Shown here in pieces: positions 1 through 7,144 of a stretch of 11,138 nucleotides of DNA. The translations under genes were made by a program, and so were the position numbers. The notes under the pieces were generated by a model, which had not been told where the DNA came from, did no database searches, and was given only the letters and a program-made list of their open reading frames with translations. Origin of the DNA: Dehalococcoidia bacterium UBA1123 (lineage in GTDB: Bacteria > Chloroflexota > Dehalococcoidia > Lucifugimonadales > UBA1123); NCBI GenBank assembly GCA_002313895.1, contig DCAW01000061.1, positions 13,540 through 24,677 of the forward strand, written 5' to 3'. The stretch's first letter is position 1. Each line of letters opens with the position of its first letter.

Positions 1-311
1 TCGCCATACCGGAATTGGGGTTCCTGGATGACGTAGAATCCTACACGGTCTGGGAAGCGCAGGGGTTCACTCGCATTGGCGAATTTTTGCCCCAGCAATA
101 TGCTGTTCAGCTTATGGAGATTTTCGAAGATGACACTTTCCGGGTCACGCCAATGGAGTTGGACGCGAACAACGCCGGAGGGCTGGTCATCACAGGCATC
201 GGCTCGGTGGTGAAAAAGGCAGCGCTGGTAGTTTCACCAATTACCGAGGGGACTCGACACCCTACCAACTTCGATCTGGAGATAATCCTTCCTGGACCTA
301 CTGGACCGTAG
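1..311 (+). CDS. C-terminal part of a probable secreted protein (5' end outside window)
   Basis: The reading frame is already open at base 3 and ends with TAG at 309-311, so only about the last 103 residues are seen. The TTG at 15 is probably internal, because coding-like sequence precedes it. The visible part alternates short beta-like hydrophobic stretches with Gly and Asn, including DANNAGG, GIGSVVKKAALVVSP and a final FDLEIILPGP. This resembles the all-beta tail of secreted metallopeptidase-like proteins of Chloroflexota, in which a phrase of the type 'ALVVSATAP' precedes the end; that match is from memory of the family and is an inference. No catalytic motif and no membrane segment lies in the visible part. 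The rhomboid gene begins 12 bases downstream on the same strand, so the two may be co-transcribed. An unrelated extracellular beta domain is an equally possible reading. Confidence 0.6.
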   Translation, partial: AIPELGFLDDVESYTVWEAQGFTRIGEFLPQQYAVQLMEIFEDDTFRVTPMELDANNAGGLVITGIGSVVKKAALVVSPITEGTRHPTNFDLEIILPGPTGP

Positions 312-323
312 TGAGATTTTGAA

Positions 324-881
324 ATGCTCCTGCTGTTAGCCGGTTTCATAGCGGTAATTTGGGGCGTGGAGGTGGCGAACACATTGATGGATCATCGCCT
401 CAGCGAGTTTGGAATCGTCCCGCGAACCACCGAGGGCCTTCGAGGAATCCCTCTATGGCCTTTCCTTCACGCCGGGTTCGGCCATGTGATATCCAACACC
501 CTTCCGATGGCCGTGCTGGGAGGCGTGATCGCGATTCAAGGGCGCAACACGCTGCTGAAGGTGTCGGCAATCGTGGTAGTGGTCTCCGGGGCCGGGGTGT
601 GGGTGTTCGCGAGGCCCGGAATCCACGTAGGCGCCAGCGGTCTAGTGTTCGGATACTTCGGATACCTGGTGGCGCGGGGATGGTACCAGAGAAGCCTTTC
701 GTCGGTGGCCGTGGCGATACTGGTTGTGTTCTTCTACGGCGGTCTGATCTTCGGGATAGTTCCGTCCTTAGGGTTCGTGTCCTGGGAGGGCCACATGTTC
801 GGTCTTATGGCGGGAATTCTTGCGGCCAAAATCATCGACGAAAAAAAGCCGCGCAAGGGCGAGCAAGAAGCGTCAGTGTGA
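324..881 (+). CDS. Rhomboid-family intramembrane serine protease
   Basis: This 185-residue polytopic membrane protein belongs to the rhomboid family, which cleaves transmembrane substrates within the lipid bilayer. The catalytic dyad is visible: Ser105 in the GASG motif (103-106) and His157 in WEGHMFG. The supporting His/Asn cluster of the second helix is also present, as H49, H54 and N58 in HAGFGHVISN. Hydrophobic segments lie near residues 1-20, 55-72, 79-96, 103-118, 128-146 and 155-169, about six helices as in the minimal bacterial core. The C-terminus is a short charged tail (DEKKPRKGEQ). The ATG at 324 follows the upstream stop by 12 bases and only a weak GAG-type ribosome site is visible, so translation may be coupled to the upstream gene. 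The catalytic residues are intact, so an active protease is likely; its substrate cannot be told. Confidence 0.9.
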   Translation: MLLLLAGFIAVIWGVEVANTLMDHRLSEFGIVPRTTEGLRGIPLWPFLHAGFGHVISNTLPMAVLGGVIAIQGRNTLLKVSAIVVVVSGAGVWVFARPGIHVGASGLVFGYFGYLVARGWYQRSLSSVAVAILVVFFYGGLIFGIVPSLGFVSWEGHMFGLMAGILAAKIIDEKKPRKGEQEASV

Positions 882-1093
882 GCCTGATTCATAGCCGATG
901 TCACTCCGGTTCGACAGTTTTGGTCGGCCAACTAGCGTTTTGGCTAGCAAATGGTATAATACATTAGTATTCAAGATGGCCCAAATGTTGACCATCGTAG
1001 TTCAGCGGGATAGACCTCTTCACTATTGTCGGTATTGTTCAACTGCTTTTTTGATCCAATCCGGCATGTGATGCAAGCTTTAAGGGGGGCGCC
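882..1093. other. Intergenic region between rhomboid and methyltransferase genes
   Basis: These 212 bases hold no convincing gene. They contain the promoter-like element at 952-971, a tRNA-like segment at 996-1016 (CGTAGTTCAGCGGGATAGACC is 21 bases; its core GTAGTTCAGCGGGATAGA matches the usual D-arm pattern) and, at 1081-1089, the purine-rich ribosome binding site TAAGGGGGG of the methyltransferase. No T-rich hairpin terminator follows the rhomboid stop. Confidence 0.6.
952..971 (+). promoter_or_regulatory. Extended -10 promoter with overlapping palindrome
   Basis: TGGTATAAT at 952-960 is a perfect TGnTATAAT extended -10 element. No good -35 hexamer lies 16-18 bases upstream, which extended -10 promoters can tolerate. 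A perfect inverted repeat, AATAC-ATTA-GTATT (958-971), overlaps the -10 and the expected start of transcription near 967, where a repressor could sit. A smaller hairpin, CTAGC-GTTTTG-GCTAG, lies just upstream (932-947). Transcripts would have a leader of roughly 125 bases before the methyltransferase start at 1094. The call rests on sequence alone. Confidence 0.45.
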
Positions 1094-1912
1094 GTGACAT
1101 CTGGTGACTTTACCTTCTCAACATTTTCAAAGAATGCCTTCTATGGCGAACTGAACGGACGTTTGATCGACATGGTCGACGTCGGTTCTGGTCAGCGAAT
1201 CGTTGATCTAGCCTGTGGCACTGGCGGCGTGACCCGGCTGATTCTGGAGCGAATCCGTGACGCTCGTGAGTCGGTCGTCATCGCTGTGGACCACTCGTCA
1301 ACGGCCCTACGCCAGGCAATGGACGACCTCAAGGACATCCGCGACAACGCAGTCCAGTTCGTTCAGAGCCAGGTTGAGCAGGTCTCGGAGTCACTGAAAG
1401 AGCGGGCCGACACCGTGGTCTTCTGCAACGCGATCCACTACATCCCGGACAAGGACGCGCTGCTAACCGAGATATCAAAGACGCTGAAGCCGGGCGGCAA
1501 GTTTGCCTTCAACACCTCGTTCTTCGAGGGCGGCCAGCTACCAGAGTCGCTGCTGTTCTACCGCAAGTGGATGTTCAAGTCAGCGCGCATTCTCCGCAAG
1601 GAACATGGGTTGTCAACACAGAGAACCGCGAAAGTGGAGTCACGAAAGCACCTGACCGCTGAGCAGTACCGTGAGTTGGTCGAGCGACACAACTTCACCG
1701 TAGTCAAGCAGGAAATCGACACCGTGAACGTCCCGATTGATGGCTGGCTGGACATCAGCACCTTCGAGGATTTCATCGTCGGAACTCTGCCCGGAGTGCC
1801 CCTGGATGCGGCCAGCGATTCTCTCCAGAAGGGCTGTCATCAGGCATTCGAGGAGTTGAACCTGACATACGTCCCCCGCAACTGGCTGGACATGGTGGCC
1901 GTTCGGGCATAG
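1094..1912 (+). CDS. Class I SAM-dependent methyltransferase
   Basis: This 272-residue soluble protein has the Rossmann-type fold that binds S-adenosylmethionine. Motif I is IVDLACGTG (36-44). The acidic residue at the end of strand 2 is D66 in IAVDHSS. The motif IV region is FCNAIHYIP (110-118), and LKPGGKFAFNTS follows at about 131-142. The C-terminal half (about 145-272) is a substrate-specific region with an aromatic-rich helix near the middle and no match I can name. The overall layout is like UbiE/Coq5-type and small-molecule methyltransferases. The GTG start at 1094 is supported by AAGGGGGG four bases upstream. The dehydrogenase begins 24 bases after the stop, which suggests a two-gene operon with related substrates. 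The methyl acceptor is unknown. Confidence 0.85.
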   Translation: MTSGDFTFSTFSKNAFYGELNGRLIDMVDVGSGQRIVDLACGTGGVTRLILERIRDARESVVIAVDHSSTALRQAMDDLKDIRDNAVQFVQSQVEQVSESLKERADTVVFCNAIHYIPDKDALLTEISKTLKPGGKFAFNTSFFEGGQLPESLLFYRKWMFKSARILRKEHGLSTQRTAKVESRKHLTAEQYRELVERHNFTVVKQEIDTVNVPIDGWLDISTFEDFIVGTLPGVPLDAASDSLQKGCHQAFEELNLTYVPRNWLDMVAVRA

Positions 1913-1925
1913 TCGAACAGCCTTC

Positions 1926-1939
1926 AGAGGACTCGAATT
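1926..1939 (+). promoter_or_regulatory. Ribosome binding site with ATT start codon of the dehydrogenase
   Basis: AGAGGA (1926-1931) is followed five bases later by ATT (1937-1939), in frame with the family-conserved N-terminus SALYITEREVESLLSM. The frame from the methyltransferase stop (TAG, 1910-1912) to the ATG at 1985 contains no ATG, GTG or TTG codon. The ATG at 1985 would remove the conserved first 16 residues and lacks an upstream purine-rich site. ATT is a rare but known bacterial start codon (infC, pcnB). Confidence 0.6.
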
Positions 1940-2902
1940 TCCGCCCTCTATATCACCGAACGCGAAGTTGAGAGCCTTCTCTCCATGGAGGAGGCTCTTT
2001 TTGTTGTGGAAAATTCCCTCAGACATCTGGCCGCAGGCAACGCCACGAGCCGTCTGAGAGAACGGGTCGTCGGAGGGCCGGACGTGCAGGTCAACACAAT
2101 GCTCGCCGCTGACTACGAGCAGGGCATCCACGGATTCAAGACCTACACCGTGGCCTCGGGAGTCTATCGCTTCTTCGTCTATCTGTACGATAGTGAGAGC
2201 AGCGACCTGCTGGCAATTATCGAGGCCAACCGCATGGGCCAGATTCGCACAGGAGCCGCCACAGGCGTAGCCACAAATCTGATGGCCCGTGCCAATGCCA
2301 CCGACGTCGGCATTTTGGGCAGTGGCTCGCAAGCCCCCACACAGTTAGAGGCCGTGTGCCAGGTGAGGGCCATCCACCGCGTCCGAGTCTACAGCCCAAC
2401 TTTCGTCAACCGCGAAAGATTCGCCAACGATATGTCCCAGCGTCTGGGCGTCGAGGTTCTGCCTGTCGAGTCACCTCGACACGCAGTGGATGGCGCGGAC
2501 ATCGTAGTGACCATTACCAGCTCTCGCGAGCCTGTTCTGGAGGGCGCGTGGCTCTCGCAGGGCATGCACGTGGCTGCAGTCGGAGGCGCCGACCCATACG
2601 TCAGAGAGCTGGACGACGAAGCGGTTCAGCGGGCCGACCTCATCGTTGTCGACGATCTGGCCCAGGCCAAAATCGAGTCAGGCGAACTGATGATGCCAGC
2701 GTCCAGAGGCCTTGTGCTGTGGGAGCAGATGCGCGAGCTATGGCAGGTCGTGAGCGGGGAGGTCGCGGGCCGAAAGTCCGATGACGACGTTACGCTGTTC
2801 AAGTCCCTGGGCATGGGCCTGTGGGACATCGCCGCCGCCAGGGTCGTCTATGACAACGCCGTTGCGTCCGACGCAGGCAGACGGTTGGGGGCGAGCTCGT
2901 AG
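1937..2902 (+). CDS. Ornithine cyclodeaminase / mu-crystallin family NAD(P)-dependent protein
   Basis: From the ATT at 1937 this is a 321-residue protein, the usual family length. Members include ornithine cyclodeaminase, archaeal alanine dehydrogenase, ketimine reductase and the siderophore-precursor enzyme SbnB. The N-terminus SALYITEREVESLLSMEEA is typical of the family. Further family landmarks are the conserved lysine of GFKTYT (K68), R104-T105 in GQIRTGAATGVA, the dinucleotide-binding turn GILGSGSQA (about 125-133), the VGGADPYVRELDD segment (about 215-227), the VVDD segment (about 237-240) and DDVTLFKSLGMGLWD near the C-terminus. All of these are intact. It lies in the same frame as the methyltransferase, with 24 bases between stop and start, so the pair is probably translated from one message. 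The substrate (ornithine, alanine, a cyclic imine or a conjugated amino acid) cannot be decided. If ATT is not used, the 305-residue form starting at 1985 is the alternative. Confidence 0.87.
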   Translation: MSALYITEREVESLLSMEEALFVVENSLRHLAAGNATSRLRERVVGGPDVQVNTMLAADYEQGIHGFKTYTVASGVYRFFVYLYDSESSDLLAIIEANRMGQIRTGAATGVATNLMARANATDVGILGSGSQAPTQLEAVCQVRAIHRVRVYSPTFVNRERFANDMSQRLGVEVLPVESPRHAVDGADIVVTITSSREPVLEGAWLSQGMHVAAVGGADPYVRELDDEAVQRADLIVVDDLAQAKIESGELMMPASRGLVLWEQMRELWQVVSGEVAGRKSDDDVTLFKSLGMGLWDIAAARVVYDNAVASDAGRRLGASS

Positions 2903-2938
2903 TTCGCTGAAATCTGATCCTGCCGCCGCCATACCTCG

Positions 2939-3471
2939 TCATTCTGAACTGCGGTGAAGAATCTGACCCTGTGCTGCAATTATCTGCATTTTCGTGACCA
3001 GATATTTCGCTCCGCTCAGTATGGCAACTGAGGGGTATTTCCAGAGCGCAGGCTGAAACACCACCAGGGCCACGATAGCAAGTCCTATGATGTTTCCCCT
3101 AAGGTCTAGCCTACGGTACTCTGCCGAGTCAGGATAGTTTTCTTCTGCCAACATTATTTGGCGTCGCAAGAGTGGAGCGTACACCGCTCCGCCAATCGCT
3201 GTCACCACCAGGAAAACCACGATAGACGTTATTACCCACGGTGTCGTGAAATCCCGACCGCTCCGGTCAACGAGCGCCAGACCCGTGATTCCGACCAACA
3301 CGTAGGACGGATTTACGTACCGCATTTCCATGAGACGAATCGTCTTCAGCGTATAAGCTCGCCCTGACGGATTGTTGAGCGCCATTCGTGTCCACACAAA
3401 TAGGATATGTTAGCGGCGAACGCAGCGATTGCGGCGAGGATGTGGATGATAAGGAGTGTGTTCAGTAGCAT
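2939..3471 (-). pseudogene. DUF2269-like integral membrane protein, interrupted by one frameshift
   Basis: The intact 3' part runs from about 3397 down to 2939. It contains RLMEMRYVNPSYVLVGITG, then helices near TTPWVITSIVVFLVVTAIGG and NIIGLAIVALVVFQPALW, as in the DUF2269 family of predicted membrane proteins of unknown function. Its first helix lies in another frame, starting at the ATG at 3471: MLLNTLLIIHILAAIAAFAA, then NISY. The frames meet at the T run read from AAA at 3398-3400. Adding one T there gives NISYFVWTRMALNNP and a continuous protein of about 177 residues with four helices. AAGGA (plus-strand TCCTT, 3478-3482) lies six bases before the ATG and a plausible promoter lies further upstream, so expression signals are intact. 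The break may be a real young mutation, programmed frameshifting or a sequencing error. The gene is convergent with the dehydrogenase. Confidence 0.7.
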
Positions 3472-3507
3472 ATTCTGTCCTTCAGCATTGGATCACGGAT
3501 CGTAGCA

Positions 3508-3536
3508 AGAATAAACTTTGGACAGTCGGCGGTCAA
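3508..3536 (-). promoter_or_regulatory. Putative sigma-70 promoter of the DUF2269-like gene
   Basis: Read on the minus strand, TTGACC (3536-3531) and TATTCT (3513-3508) are separated by exactly 17 bases, five and four matches to the -35 and -10 consensus. Transcription would start near 3501, about 30 bases before the ATG at 3471, leaving room for the AAGGA ribosome site at 3482-3478. Confidence 0.45.
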
Positions 3537-3655
3537 TGGGATGCTGGAACTTCCTTTGGCTCCGAAGTGGCAGAACTTGAACACGCTGAGAATCGTATTC
3601 ATATCAAAGCTGTCATCAAAAAAATGCATTCGCGCCGCGAGTGAAACGACCAGAC

Positions 3656-5177
3656 ATGAATCATTCAATTGTGCGAATAGCAGTCCTGGTTGCTCTGATC
3701 GTGGCAGTGGTGGCGTGTTCAAATAACGACACATCCGAATCGACGGTCGATCCTTCTCTCAGCGACGGCGGTGATGTGACGCCAAGCATTGCGGACAACA
3801 CTTCGGTTTCCTCGACTGTCTCTCTTGCCTATGATTCCAACCGTGCCATGTGGGATATCTTCTCGTGGCCCGCGGTGGCATCGGCTGAGAAGGGCCGAGC
3901 GCTGTTGGAAATAGCCAGCATGGGTGACCGCAGCATGGTTCTACCTCTGGTCGAAGCCCTGAGGTATATGCCATCGGGTGCGTTGCGGGAACAGGTGGCG
4001 ACCGCTCTCCGTGAGGTAACGGAGCAGAGCTATACCGACGACGATTGGGAAGGGTGGACGGAGTGGCTCGGCAGAAACCGTGAAAGCCATGAGCCGCCGC
4101 CCGAATACGTCAAGTGGAAGATAGACCTTAAGGCTGGCCTGGACTCCAGGTTCCTCGAGTTCCTGACTCCGGCTCTGGAATACTCTCCCATCGACCTGCC
4201 TGAGGTGGTCTGAAGCGGGGTGGGGCCTAACGATAGCCCCGACCTGACCAGTCCGTTGATTGTCCCTGCCACCGAAGCTGTCTACTTCGACACCGATGAC
4301 AGGGTGTTCGGAGTAACCATTGAAGGAGAGAGCCAAGCCTACCCGTTGCGAATCGTCAACGCCCACGAGATGGTCAACGATGTGGTTGGCGGAGAACCCA
4401 TATCGCTCATGTGGTGAACGCTTTGCGGGACCGGAATCGTGTATTCCGCCAGAATCGACGGCAAACCGACCATCTTTGGCACTTCTGGAATGCTCTATCG
4501 GTCCAACAAGCTGATGTACGACCGCGAGGCCAAAACGCTGTGGAGTTCATTGCTCGGAAGCCCCTCATCGGCTTTCTGGCGCATCGAGAAGACCTCAAAC
4601 TGGAGATATCCCCTCGTGGCTCCCACGATATGGGGTCGAGTGGTTAGCCGAACACCCTGATACCTCGGTCCTTTCACCGCTCAATGACTTCTATCGTCCG
4701 ATTGTCTATCCGCGGGAGGACTACTACAAATCGACCTATTACAGATATCGGACAATCCCGAACACGATGTTCCCTGTGTGGAATCGGGATAGCCACCTGG
4801 GGACCAAGGCAGGGGTTCTTGGCGTCAGTATCAGTGATAGCCACATAGCGTATACGGTCTAGACTCTCCGAGCCTTGCGGGTCGTCAATGACCGCGTCGC
4901 AGGCCGAGACGTCGTGATCGTCTCATCCGCCATAAGCTCTGACATCCGAGTGTACGAGCGCGACGCTCAGGAGTTCCAACTACCGTCGGGCTCCTTTGAC
5001 GGGCGGCCCGCTGCCATGGTCGATGAAAGCGGCGAGACCTGGACGGCAGGCGAATCCGCTCTAGTATCTGAGGACGGCTCTACAACGCTGCGGCGGCTGT
5101 CATCCAACATCTACTTCTGGTATGCCTGGTTCGCCTTCCACCCAGAAACCGACCTGTACAGCACGCTGCAAAAATAG
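3656..5177 (+). pseudogene. DUF3179-domain lipoprotein, decayed by three stops and three frameshifts
   Basis: The N-terminus (ATG 3656; GTG 3641 is an alternative) has a lipoprotein signal ending in VVAC, with Cys21 as lipidation site. An acidic linker and a helical, HEAT-like region follow to about residue 180. The DUF3179 domain then begins: DRVFGVTIEGESQAYPLRIV, NAHEMVNDVVGGEPI, TLCGTGIVY, FGTSGMLYRSNKLMYDR. Lesions: TGA at 4211 (EVV*SGV, usually Trp), TGA at 4415 (MW*TLCG, the first Cys of CxxC), a missing base near 4556-4559, an extra base near 4606-4609, an extra G in 4632-4635, and TAG at 4860 (YTV*TLRALRVVND). Between lesions the sequence is still family-like, for example KPLIGFLAHREDLKLEI, EWLAEHPDTSVLS and NTMFPVWNRD. 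The restored protein would have about 500 residues. The function of DUF3179 is unknown. A full-length functional product is improbable. Confidence 0.85.
4432..4448 (+). other. Hairpin downstream of the TGA in the DUF3179 CxxC motif
   Basis: CGGAAT-CGTGT-ATTCCG forms a perfect six-pair stem with a five-base loop. It starts 14 bases after the in-frame TGA at 4415-4417, which replaces the first cysteine of the CxxC-type motif (*TLC). This is roughly the spacing of bacterial SECIS elements. In a gene with five other lesions, chance is the simpler explanation. Confidence 0.3.
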
Positions 5178-5187
5178 ACTGCAATTC

Positions 5188-5212
5188 AAAAAATTCATCC
5201 AGCCAGGACTGG
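5188..5212 (-). terminator. Weak possible terminator at the end of the ABC transporter gene
   Basis: Read on the minus strand, a four-pair CCAG/CTGG stem (5212-5199) at the very end of the gene is followed, after the stop codon, by a run of six T (5193-5188). The stem is short and overlaps the coding end, so this is a weak call. The region also separates the convergent DUF3179 pseudogene and ABC transporter gene. Confidence 0.2.
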
Positions 5213-7114
5213 TTCCTCTCTGGGCACGATCGTCCCATCGGTCATAACGACACCATCCTCGCATATTGACTCGATCCGCCCGCCTTCAAACTGTTCATTG
5301 TACAGGCTTGCGTACAGGCCTCCCTTTCGTAGCAGTTCCGAATGCGTTCCCTGTTCGACTATCCTGCCCTGGTCAACGGCGAAGATTACGTCCGCGGACA
5401 AGATAGTTGACAGTCTGTGAGCAATGGCTATGGTGGTACGTCCAGCCATCAGTGGTTCAAGAGCAGATTGGACATTCCGCTCGCTGACCGTGTCCAGCGC
5501 AGAGGTGGCCTCGTCTAGAATCAGCACTCTCGGATCGTGCAGTATCACCCGCGCTATTGACAGGCGTTGACGCTCCCCGCCAGAAAGCCGGTACCCGCGC
5601 TCTCCCACCACGGTGTCGTAACCGTCCGGGAAGTCGATGATTCTGTCGTGGATGTACGCGGCCCTGGCGGCGGTTTCGATCTCGTCTTGTGTCGCGTTGG
5701 GATTGCCGTATAGAAGGTTGCTGCGAAGGCTCGCATGGAACAGGTAGCTGTCCTGGGCGACGTAGCCGATGATTCCGGCCAACGTCTGAAGGCGCATGTC
5801 CCGAACGTCGATGCCGTCGATTTTGACCATTCCATCGGTCGGGTCATAAAGCCGGGGAATCAGGTACGAGATCGTCGTCTTGCCCGCTCCGCTTGGCCCG
5901 ACGAACGCTGCGAGCTGGCCCGGCTCAATCTCGAAACTGACCCCATTCAACGCCAAACGGCGACCAGAGCCGTCATCAGGTTTTTCTTCCCTGGAATCAT
6001 AAGATAGATTTACGTTCTCGAAGGCGACCCGTCCGCTGATGGTCCTTGGATCAATCTCGATTGGGTCGGGCGAGTCTTCGATTTCGGGTTTCAGATCGAG
6101 GTAGCCGTAGATCCGCTCGAACAGAGCCAGCGAGGACTGAAGCTCGACCGACACCTGAAGCAGACTCCCGATAGGGAAGAACAACCTCGCCTGCAAGGTC
6201 GTGAACGCGACGATTGTGCCAGCGGTGACTCCAGTTGTTCCTCCTCCCGTGACCAGATATCCGGCGATCACGTAGACGACCACAGGCGACAGCGAGAAGA
6301 AAATTTGCATCGAGGCGAAGAAGGCCTGTCCGATCATCTGGAGCTTGACGGCAAGGTCGGACAGCCTCTGGTTTTCGCCCTGGAACCGTTTAATCTCCTG
6401 GTTCTGTCGTCCGAACAGTTTTGTTAGCATGACGCCGGATATGGACAGCGACTCCTGGGTTATCGCTGTTATCTCGGCCGCAGATTTCTGCTGTTCCGCG
6501 GTGACAAGCCGACGACGCTCACCCACGAACTTCGAGAGGAAGAAGAACACGGGCGCGGTGCCAACCGCCACCAGCGTTAGCTGCCAGGACAGCACCAGCA
6601 TCGCGATAAGGGTGCTGATGAATATGACCGTGTTCGACAGCACGTTCGACACCGTGTTAGTGACGACGTTCTGTATCCCTCCAACGTCGTTGGAAATGCG
6701 CGACTGAATCTCGCCAGTTCGAGTGCCAGTGAAAAAGCCGATAGACAGGCTTTGAAGGTGGCGATAAAGCCTGTCGCGCAGGTCGCGCATCACCTTCTGG
6801 CCCACGAGGTTCATCAGGTAAGTTTGAAGTATACCCAGCGCGCCTGTCACGATGGTGATGCCTGCCATTATGCCGCCGATAGTCCACAGGAGGTTGAGGT
6901 CGGGCTGGCCGCTCTCAGGGAACAGAGCCGAGTCGAAAACGACTCGAATCAGGACGGGGTTTACTGCTCCAAGCCCTCCGGTCACCAGGATCAGCAGGAC
7001 AACCACGATCCCCTGCTTCCAGTACGGTTTGAACGAACCGGCAGTCCGCTTGATCAGGCCTTTGGAGATTTTCGTGTCGTTGTCTCTTTGGTCGATTGTA
7101 ACTCGCATACGCAT
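5195..7114 (-). CDS. ABC-type exporter, fused membrane and ATPase domains (MsbA/MDR type)
   Basis: This half-transporter would work as a homodimer in the inner membrane, pumping lipids, peptides or drugs outward. Numbered from the TTG at 7144 (649 residues), the six-helix membrane domain covers about 45-345. It includes the family motif SIGFFTGTRTGEIQSRISND (134-153). The nucleotide-binding domain covers about 370-620: Walker A GPSGAGKTT (416-424), Q-loop Q464, signature LSGGERQ (520-526), Walker B VLILDEA (540-546, catalytic E545), D-loop SALD and H-loop His576. All are intact. I prefer the ATG at 7114, which has GGTGG six bases upstream, over the TTG at 7144, which falls next to the operator-like palindrome; the ATG removes ten residues. 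A tail of about 30 residues follows the ATPase domain. The gene appears to be transcribed alone. The substrate is unknown. Confidence 0.93.
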   Translation of the reverse strand: MRMRVTIDQRDNDTKISKGLIKRTAGSFKPYWKQGIVVVLLILVTGGLGAVNPVLIRVVFDSALFPESGQPDLNLLWTIGGIMAGITIVTGALGILQTYLMNLVGQKVMRDLRDRLYRHLQSLSIGFFTGTRTGEIQSRISNDVGGIQNVVTNTVSNVLSNTVIFISTLIAMLVLSWQLTLVAVGTAPVFFFLSKFVGERRRLVTAEQQKSAAEITAITQESLSISGVMLTKLFGRQNQEIKRFQGENQRLSDLAVKLQMIGQAFFASMQIFFSLSPVVVYVIAGYLVTGGGTTGVTAGTIVAFTTLQARLFFPIGSLLQVSVELQSSLALFERIYGYLDLKPEIEDSPDPIEIDPRTISGRVAFENVNLSYDSREEKPDDGSGRRLALNGVSFEIEPGQLAAFVGPSGAGKTTISYLIPRLYDPTDGMVKIDGIDVRDMRLQTLAGIIGYVAQDSYLFHASLRSNLLYGNPNATQDEIETAARAAYIHDRIIDFPDGYDTVVGERGYRLSGGERQRLSIARVILHDPRVLILDEATSALDTVSERNVQSALEPLMAGRTTIAIAHRLSTILSADVIFAVDQGRIVEQGTHSELLRKGGLYASLYNEQFEGGRIESICEDGVVMTDGTIVPREEPVLAG

Positions 7115-7144
7115 ATCGGCCACCAATGCCTCGAATCCCGACAA

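Noticed and set aside
916..947. Direct repeat GTTTTGG and hairpin CTAGC/GCTAG as a rhomboid terminator
   Set aside because: The stem is only five pairs and no T run follows, so a terminator is not supported.
996..1075. Functional tRNA gene
   Set aside because: Only the D-arm region fits. No anticodon stem forms, acceptor strands do not pair and the T-arm is not convincing.
1640..2332. Minus-strand open frame of 230 codons
   Set aside because: It is antisense to the intact methyltransferase and dehydrogenase genes, which have full family motifs; it is a shadow of their codon bias.
4211..4417. Alternative genetic code in which TGA encodes tryptophan
   Set aside because: Only the TGA at 4211 falls at a Trp position; the one at 4415 falls at a Cys. 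The same gene also has a TAG and three frameshifts. Other genes, such as the rhomboid and ABC exporter, end normally in TGA and use TGG for Trp.
4411..4647. Separate small gene of 78 codons
   Set aside because: Only its middle (KPLIGFLAHREDLKLEI) is protein-like, and that part is the DUF3179 domain between two frameshifts.
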